Origin: Clostridia bacterium
GTDB taxonomy: Bacteria; Bacillota; Clostridia; Oscillospirales; CAG-272
DNA length: 18,564 nt
Assembly: GCA_017504335.1 (NCBI GenBank)
Contig: JAFVRI010000115.1
Location: 1-18,564, forward strand
Reading direction: 5' to 3'
Part shown: piece by piece, positions 13,939 through 18,564 of the stretch
Numbering within the stretch: the first letter of the stretch is position 1
Layout of the letters: each line of letters begins with the position of its first letter
Translations under genes and position numbers: made by a program
Notes under the pieces: generated by a model
Seen by the model: the letters and a program-made list of their open reading frames with translations, nothing else
Database searches by the model: none
Told to the model about the DNA's origin: nothing

Positions 13939-15516
13939 TTAGTAATGGATAAAACCAAGATCCTCGGCTGTAACGTTAATCGCTTCAAAATCTTCCGTTA
14001 TGTTTGAAAGAAGGATAGACATCATAGAAGAGGCAATTTCTCGTATAGTTGAGCGCAAAGATGAGCTATAAATATTGTTACTATTATATCCAAGCAAAGT
14101 GTTGTCATCATATGTGTTAGCGTATAATATTCCGGACATTCGATAGTCGTCATCACTGAAATAATTCCAACTGTAAATGGAATCCAAATCAGTTATTTTG
14201 AAATAGACATAATTACCGGAGTATGAAATATCTAAAGTAATGTAGCTATCTTCGTAGTTATCTCCAATAAACAAGTATGCATATCGAGAAATAGTTTCAT
14301 CTGAGATATAAGAATAACCAAGGTTTACTACATAGTAATTTCCGCTAGATGAGGTTTTGTAGGTACCATTTTTTCTAATAAAATTTTCGAGTTTTGTTAC
14401 TGGGTCACATTCTTTTTGATGAAACTGAGATAGCGTAAGTTTCTGGGTGTTTCTTAAATTTAATAATTCAGAAATACTGATTGCCAAATTCAAATTTTGG
14501 GAATCACGCACGGATAAAGTGTTGATCCCAATCACCTCTCCATATTGGTTGATGAGGGGACCACCCGAATTTCCGGATGAAATTGCGGCATCATGTTGAA
14601 TATAGTGGACATCGTCCAATGCCCGATCAGAATATGTAATAATACCTCTTGAAAACGTAGCGGTTAAACCCTTGGAGCTACCAAAGGCGTACACATCTTG
14701 TCCCACAGCATGGGATGCTTTGCATATCTTAGCTTTTTTTAGGTTTGTTGCATTGATTTTTAGTACCGCAATATCAATGTCTCTATCATAGGCGATAATA
14801 TACTGGATATTATAGGTAATATTGGAAATAATTACTTTTATAGAGAAGGCATCTTCAACTACGTGAAAATTTGTAATGATTTTTCCGTCCGAGCTATATA
14901 CGAAGCAACTTCCAATTGCTAATTCTTTTCCTGATTTATCAAAGGTGATAATCTCTCCCACAATTTCCGTATACATATCGTGTATTGCAGTTGCATCATA
15001 TGCTGGTAAAGAGTAGGATTCCTCGTACGAGTGATGACAAACTGAACAAAGATATTGTTTTTTGCCATTTTCTTTACATGTGGCATTGTCGATAATTGAT
15101 TCGTTGTAAGAGTGACCAAGTGCTTGCCCTTCTGATTTTTTGCAAACAGAGCAACTTTTAGGATTTTCGCAGGATGCATCTATCCAAGAGTGACCAAGTG
15201 CTTGCCCTTCTGATTTTTTGCAAACAGAGCAACTTTTAGGATTTTCGCAGGATGCATCTATCCAAGAGTGACCAAGTGCTTGCCCTTCTGATTTTTTGCA
15301 AATAGAACAAGTTTTGGGTTCTGTGCAAGTTGCATTTTGCCAAACATGGGAACATTCGGTAAGGGACGGTGTTTCCAACTCTGTATCGGTGTATGTGTCC
15401 AGCGGTTCATTCTGGGGATCATTCGATGATTCTTCCGACGGTGCATCGCATCCGGTCAAAATCATGAAAAGAGCCAGAATGATAGCGCACAAATAGAGGA
15501 TGAAATGTTTTTTCAT
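13939..15516 (-). CDS. Lipoprotein with zinc-ribbon-like repeats and HtrA/trypsin-like protease domain
   Basis: The 525-residue exported protein has a type II signal peptide with lipobox LTGC (Cys23), so it should be anchored outside the membrane. Residues 26-52 are an acidic Ser/Glu/Asp-rich linker. Residues about 54-165 hold four to five Cys-rich units of the form C-x5-C-x2-C...GH, two of them identical. Residues about 178-350 are a trypsin-fold protease with His218 (NFHVV), Asp248 (DIDIAVLKI) and Ser317 (SGNSGGPL). No PDZ domain follows; residues 370-525 are an unrecognised C-terminal region. ATG at 15516 follows AAAGGA; an in-frame start at 15600 would precede the promoter. By eye the gene is AT-richer than its sugar-metabolism neighbours, suggesting transfer. 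It diverges from a small XRE regulator. The substrate is unknown. Confidence 0.88.
   Translation of the reverse strand: MKKHFILYLCAIILALFMILTGCDAPSEESSNDPQNEPLDTYTDTELETPSLTECSHVWQNATCTEPKTCSICKKSEGQALGHSWIDASCENPKSCSVCKKSEGQALGHSWIDASCENPKSCSVCKKSEGQALGHSYNESIIDNATCKENGKKQYLCSVCHHSYEESYSLPAYDATAIHDMYTEIVGEIITFDKSGKELAIGSCFVYSSDGKIITNFHVVEDAFSIKVIISNITYNIQYIIAYDRDIDIAVLKINATNLKKAKICKASHAVGQDVYAFGSSKGLTATFSRGIITYSDRALDDVHYIQHDAAISSGNSGGPLINQYGEVIGINTLSVRDSQNLNLAISISELLNLRNTQKLTLSQFHQKECDPVTKLENFIRKNGTYKTSSSGNYYVVNLGYSYISDETISRYAYLFIGDNYEDSYITLDISYSGNYVYFKITDLDSIYSWNYFSDDDYRMSGILYANTYDDNTLLGYNSNNIYSSSLRSTIREIASSMMSILLSNITEDFEAINVTAEDLGFIHY
15111..15303 (-). repeat. 78-bp tandem repeat inside the lipoprotein gene
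   Basis: Two 78-bp units (15111-15188 and 15189-15266) are identical by eye, and a third begins at 15267 and stays identical for about 37 bp. Each unit encodes 26 residues of the Cys-rich repeat. The identity in synonymous positions points to a recent duplication, and copy number may vary between strains. Confidence 0.9.
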
Positions 15517-15561
15517 TTTGTTTTTCCTTTCTATATTGAAAATAAGATCATAAATTCTTAT

Positions 15562-15600
15562 CTTTAACACAATTATATACCGAAAATATGTTAAAGTCAA
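15562..15600. promoter_or_regulatory. Overlapping divergent promoters within an inverted repeat (XRE/lipoprotein)
   Basis: Minus strand: TTGACT (15600-15595) and TATAAT (15577-15572), 17 bp apart, drive the lipoprotein gene. Plus strand: TTAACA (15564-15569) and TATGTT (15587-15592), 17 bp apart, could drive the XRE gene. The inverted repeat CTTTAACA (15562-15569) / TGTTAAAG (15589-15596) overlays the -35 region of each promoter and is a candidate operator. A second palindrome, GATAAA-N8-TTTATC (15601-15620), lies just downstream. Confidence 0.65.
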
Positions 15601-15637
15601 GATAAATTCTGAACTTTATCGAATTTTGGAGGTAATT

Positions 15638-15880
15638 GTGAAAATCTATGATTATAATGGAAGAAAAAACATATGTGGAGATCGTGTGCATGAGGCAAGA
15701 TGCAAGCATCGAATGACGCAGAGCGATCTTGCGGCTCAACTTCAGGTGGCGGGAATCATTATGGAGCGGGACAGTGTTTCCAGAATTGAGATCGGAACGA
15801 GGTTTGTCGCCGATTATGAGTTGCGGGAATTGGCACGTATATTGAAGGTTTCCGTGACTTGGCTGTTGGGACTCGAATAG
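15638..15880 (+). CDS. Small XRE-family helix-turn-helix regulator
   Basis: The 80-residue protein is essentially one Cro/CI-type DNA-binding domain: MTQSDLAAQL forms helices 1-2, ERDSVSRIEIGTRFV the recognition helix and turn, and LARILKVSVTWLLGLE the final helices. There is no sensor or peptidase domain. GTG at 15638 is taken as the start because GGAGG (15628-15632) lies 5 bp upstream; the in-frame TTG at 15626 overlaps that ribosome binding site. It diverges from the lipoprotein-protease gene and shares its palindromic promoter region, so it probably represses itself and that gene. It is more like a phage- or mobile-element-type regulator than the AraC proteins elsewhere in the window. Confidence 0.88.
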   Translation: MKIYDYNGRKNICGDRVHEARCKHRMTQSDLAAQLQVAGIIMERDSVSRIEIGTRFVADYELRELARILKVSVTWLLGLE

Positions 15881-15884
15881 AAAA

Positions 15885-15979
15885 CGGCGGGAGCAAGCCC
15901 CCGCCCTACGTAGTGTGAGACATAACCGTATAAAACGGTGAGATCCCTTTCTTGGTAGGGCGGGAGCTTGCTCCCGCCG
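15885..15979. repeat. 95-bp element with 25-bp terminal inverted repeats
   Basis: The left end (CGGCGGGAGCAAGC at 15885-15898, on to 15909) and the right end (15955-15979) are inverted copies with 24 of 25 positions matching. Each arm is also a hairpin by itself (GGCGGGAGC-AA-GCTCCCGCC in the right-end form). A third small stem, ACCGT/ACGGT, sits in the middle. It lies between the convergent XRE and GH116 genes and may terminate both. The design resembles miniature inverted-repeat or REP-like elements. No clear target-site duplication is seen. Confidence 0.75.
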
Positions 15980-15992
15980 TGTGTATTGGTTT

Positions 15993-18518
15993 TTATCGGA
16001 TTGCCTCCAAGCTTGTACGAATATCAACAGAATCAAAGGTCAGGGTATCTCCGATTTGCGTAAAGGCGATATCTTTTCCGTCCGCGATGAGAACACGGAT
16101 CCTTCCAATTCCCCCTAAGGTCAAGGAACGCAACGTAAGCGTGCCGTCGCAGATCGTAATCGTGGCACCCGTTTCAGTGCGCTCGAAGCCTCCCCAAGCG
16201 CTACCGAGGCTCCATGGACATCGGAAGTCACCCTCATGGATGGGAGAAAATCCTACGTGACCGTGAGGCAGGTCAAATTCCATTCCCGCGTAAATGGGGA
16301 GAAGGGCAAAGGATGCCATGGGACGGGCATAGTTGCTTCCGCATTCGATCTCGTTCCACGGATTGCGCTTTTTGCCGTCATAGCGGTCACGGATGGATCG
16401 AATGACCGTAAGGCCTTCTTCCTCAAAGCCGTCCTTGATCAGCATGCCCGCAAAGGCATACTCAAATCCGGTCATGCACTCATCGCTGTATGGAATGGGC
16501 AGTACGGGACGGTAAACCTTTTTGGGATAGTCGCACATGACGGCGCCTCCCTCGTCGTTAGCGGCAAAGACGCGCCATGCGTTTGGGAAGTTTCGCATAG
16601 AGGATTTATAGAGATAGCGGTACATATTTGCAAGTGCGATCTTTCTTTGGTCGGGATCGAAGAGATCTCCAAGACCGCAGATGGCGGCGTGCCATTGACC
16701 GAGCAGCTGATCGATCTCACAGCCCTCGGCGATCTGATAATTCAGCTCGTTTCGCTCCCCATTCCAGTATTCGGGTGAATCAAAGAGGTCGATGTAGCTG
16801 TGATCCTTCAAATTGATTTTTTGAATGAAATATTCACCGTTAAAGAGCTGTTCCTTGGTAAAGGCGGCTCCTTTTTCAAACAGAGTCCGATATTGGTCTG
16901 CGCTTTCTTGATCGCCAAGATAGGAAGCCATTTCCTCACCTGCTCGCAGGGCGCAGAGGTACATACCCTCCAGCCATGCGGAGGGACCGAATAATTCCAT
17001 ATCAAGAGTATGGTGCTGACGTCCTTCCAATATACCGTCCCGATCCCTGTCCCATAGATCGGGATTTTTGTCACTCCAAGCGTACGCCAAGAGGGCTTTG
17101 ACGGTTTGCCAATTGGCTTTCAGCCACTCGTCATCGCCGCTGATCTTCCATTCACGGTAGGTCTTGACGACCGATGCCATCTGTCCGTCCAGACAAGCGC
17201 GGAAGGGATTGCGGGGGGCATCCAAGGGAAGTGCGGTTCGGAACGCCATTCTTCCGTTTTCGTCGGTATCATACCTGAATTCGGTTTCACGGATCGAACG
17301 TTCCAGATCGGGGAAGAGGAAGCAAAGGGCATAGGCATAGCTCCAAACGTGGGTGCAGGTTCCTTCACAGGAGCCTTCGGTGATATTGACGCCCTCCCAT
17401 CCCCAGAAGGTTCCGTCGGTCAGACGGATCACGGTGGGGGATTTCAAAACCGAAAGGGTAGCGGAAATGGCGTCAAGGATGGCGGGATCCAAGGTGGCAC
17501 CATGGAGAAGATCACAGAAGGTCTTGGTCTTCCGATAAAATTCGTCCTCACGTGCCATGGCATAACGAGCGGTTGCCACGGAATCCTCAAAGAGGGTGGC
17601 GTAATAGTTTTTCCAAGTGACTCCCTCGGTATCCATGCTGTTGGTGGATTTCCAGTAGTGGGCGTAATTCGGGACGTTCCATGATAGAGAAAAACGCAAG
17701 GTGGCCTCTTTTCCCGCTTCGAGCGTGACGGAAGAGCCCACAGAGCCTACGTCTCTGCGGTAGGGCTCGGTGTATTCGCGGTCGGTAAGCGTACCCTCGT
17801 TGATCTCACGCCAAAAGGTAGTTGCCCCTTCCTTGCCCATCCAGCTGACTCGGTACCAATAGGTTTGGGAAAAGGTTTCCTCTCCCATGGCGGCGATGGT
17901 CAGATCTCCGTATTCCTTGGTATCCTTACCGCATTCGGCATGCTCCATTTTTACCATGGAAAGCCTCTCTTCCTTGATCGAATGATTGAGGGTTCGTTCA
18001 AAGGGATTCTGGGCGGAAAAGATCACGGTGTAGCGGATACCGGCCTCACGGCTCTGTATCCGAATCCGAAAGAGAGCGGTAGGAAGGGAAGAATTTTTCG
18101 AATCCTGCGGAATGAAGGGGTTATATGCCTCCAAAATGATCGTTGCGGGGAAATCGGGGTCGGTAAAGGTCAGTGTGGCAATGGGGAAGGCTCCGTCAAA
18201 GACGACCGAACGAAAATGAGGAAAACCGCACATGGTCTCGGTTCGGGGACCAAAGCCGAAATTGGAAAAATTGCTTCTGCCGTATAGTCCCGTCAGATGC
18301 GTGGCAGTATCCCCCTGCAACATTTTGATGGTGGAGTGACCGTCGGGGTACTCTGCTTTGATGATGAAAAAAGTATAAGGATTGATGGTTCCTTTATTGG
18401 GGCGGTTAAAAATTTCCCAGTCTAAAAAGGTTCCGTTTCCGCCAAGACCGATCGAACCCGTTCCGATCCCTCCGAGTGGAAAAGAAATTTCATTCAAATA
18501 TTCATTTTGGTAAATCAT
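15993..18518 (-). CDS. GH116 beta-glucosidase/beta-xylosidase-type enzyme
   Basis: The 841-residue protein is of the GH116 family (bacterial relatives of human bile-acid beta-glucosidase GBA2). The N-terminal beta-sandwich opens with the family start FPLGGIGTGSIGLGGNG (13-29) and DWEIFNRP (33-40). The C-terminal alpha/alpha barrel carries WGWEGVNITEGSCEGTCTHV (372-391), in which Glu381 is the likely nucleophile by rough comparison with GBA2. HHTLDMELFGPSAWLEG (502-518) holds the likely acid/base Asp506. The closing segment LPIYAGMEFDLPHGHVGFSP is also typical. No signal peptide is seen, so the enzyme is cytoplasmic. ATG at 18518 follows GGAGG by 7 bp. Its promoter is at or beyond the window edge, and no regulator is adjacent within the window. 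Whether it prefers glucosides or xylosides cannot be told. Confidence 0.9.
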   Translation of the reverse strand: MIYQNEYLNEISFPLGGIGTGSIGLGGNGTFLDWEIFNRPNKGTINPYTFFIIKAEYPDGHSTIKMLQGDTATHLTGLYGRSNFSNFGFGPRTETMCGFPHFRSVVFDGAFPIATLTFTDPDFPATIILEAYNPFIPQDSKNSSLPTALFRIRIQSREAGIRYTVIFSAQNPFERTLNHSIKEERLSMVKMEHAECGKDTKEYGDLTIAAMGEETFSQTYWYRVSWMGKEGATTFWREINEGTLTDREYTEPYRRDVGSVGSSVTLEAGKEATLRFSLSWNVPNYAHYWKSTNSMDTEGVTWKNYYATLFEDSVATARYAMAREDEFYRKTKTFCDLLHGATLDPAILDAISATLSVLKSPTVIRLTDGTFWGWEGVNITEGSCEGTCTHVWSYAYALCFLFPDLERSIRETEFRYDTDENGRMAFRTALPLDAPRNPFRACLDGQMASVVKTYREWKISGDDEWLKANWQTVKALLAYAWSDKNPDLWDRDRDGILEGRQHHTLDMELFGPSAWLEGMYLCALRAGEEMASYLGDQESADQYRTLFEKGAAFTKEQLFNGEYFIQKINLKDHSYIDLFDSPEYWNGERNELNYQIAEGCEIDQLLGQWHAAICGLGDLFDPDQRKIALANMYRYLYKSSMRNFPNAWRVFAANDEGGAVMCDYPKKVYRPVLPIPYSDECMTGFEYAFAGMLIKDGFEEEGLTVIRSIRDRYDGKKRNPWNEIECGSNYARPMASFALLPIYAGMEFDLPHGHVGFSPIHEGDFRCPWSLGSAWGGFERTETGATITICDGTLTLRSLTLGGIGRIRVLIADGKDIAFTQIGDTLTFDSVDIRTSLEAIR

Positions 18519-18564
18519 AGGATGCCTCCAATATGGTGTTTTTCTTTATGATAACACAAGAAAA

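Noticed and set aside
15111..15303. Possible CRISPR-like direct repeats
   Set aside because: The units are contiguous without spacers, in frame, and encode part of the lipoprotein.

Overview
The window looks like a carbohydrate-utilisation region from an anaerobic Firmicute, most likely an uncultured gut clostridium. This is an inference. It rests on strong AGGAGG-type ribosome binding sites, sigma-A promoters with near-consensus -35/-10 boxes at 17 bp, many short hairpin terminators, and protein families typical of that group. No rRNA, tRNA, CRISPR array, insertion sequence or phage gene was seen.

Layout from left to right. (1) 45-2322, plus strand: nagB (glucosamine-6-phosphate deaminase) with its own promoter and terminator, then a GH28-type polygalacturonase-like beta-helix protein with its own promoter. 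(2) 2540-4983, minus strand: a GH32 fructan/sucrose hydrolase followed by an overlapping PfkB fructokinase. An AraC-family regulator diverges from it but is split by a frameshift (5091-5890). (3) 6117-8751, minus strand: a tightly packed operon of a UlaG-like metallo-beta-lactamase-fold hydrolase, an enolase-superfamily sugar-acid dehydratase and a short-chain dehydrogenase, with a second divergent AraC regulator (8866-9672). (4) 9717-12898, minus strand: a GH2 beta-mannosidase followed by a ROK sugar kinase, with a third divergent AraC regulator (13054-13863). (5) 13939-15880: a visibly AT-richer pair of divergent genes, a secreted lipoprotein with zinc-ribbon-like repeats and a trypsin/HtrA-like protease domain, and a small XRE repressor. 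(6) 15993-18518, minus strand: a GH116 beta-glucosidase/xylosidase-type enzyme.

The genes fit together as a set of small, separately controlled modules. Each takes an imported sugar or oligosaccharide to a central intermediate: GH32 plus fructokinase for fructans or sucrose; GH2 plus ROK kinase for beta-mannosides; lactonase-like, dehydratase and dehydrogenase enzymes for a sugar lactone or sugar acid; and NagB for amino sugars. None of the glycosidases shows a signal peptide, so they should act in the cytoplasm on imported oligosaccharides, yet no transporter lies in the window. Three of the modules share one plan: a plus-strand AraC gene, a short intergenic region with back-to-back promoters, and a minus-strand enzyme operon.

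The least ordinary parts are the XRE/lipoprotein-protease pair with an inverted repeat across its shared promoter region, two related hairpin elements between convergent genes at about 2416-2501 and 5903-5994, a 95-bp element with 25-bp terminal inverted repeats at 15885-15979, and the broken AraC gene beside the fructan module.
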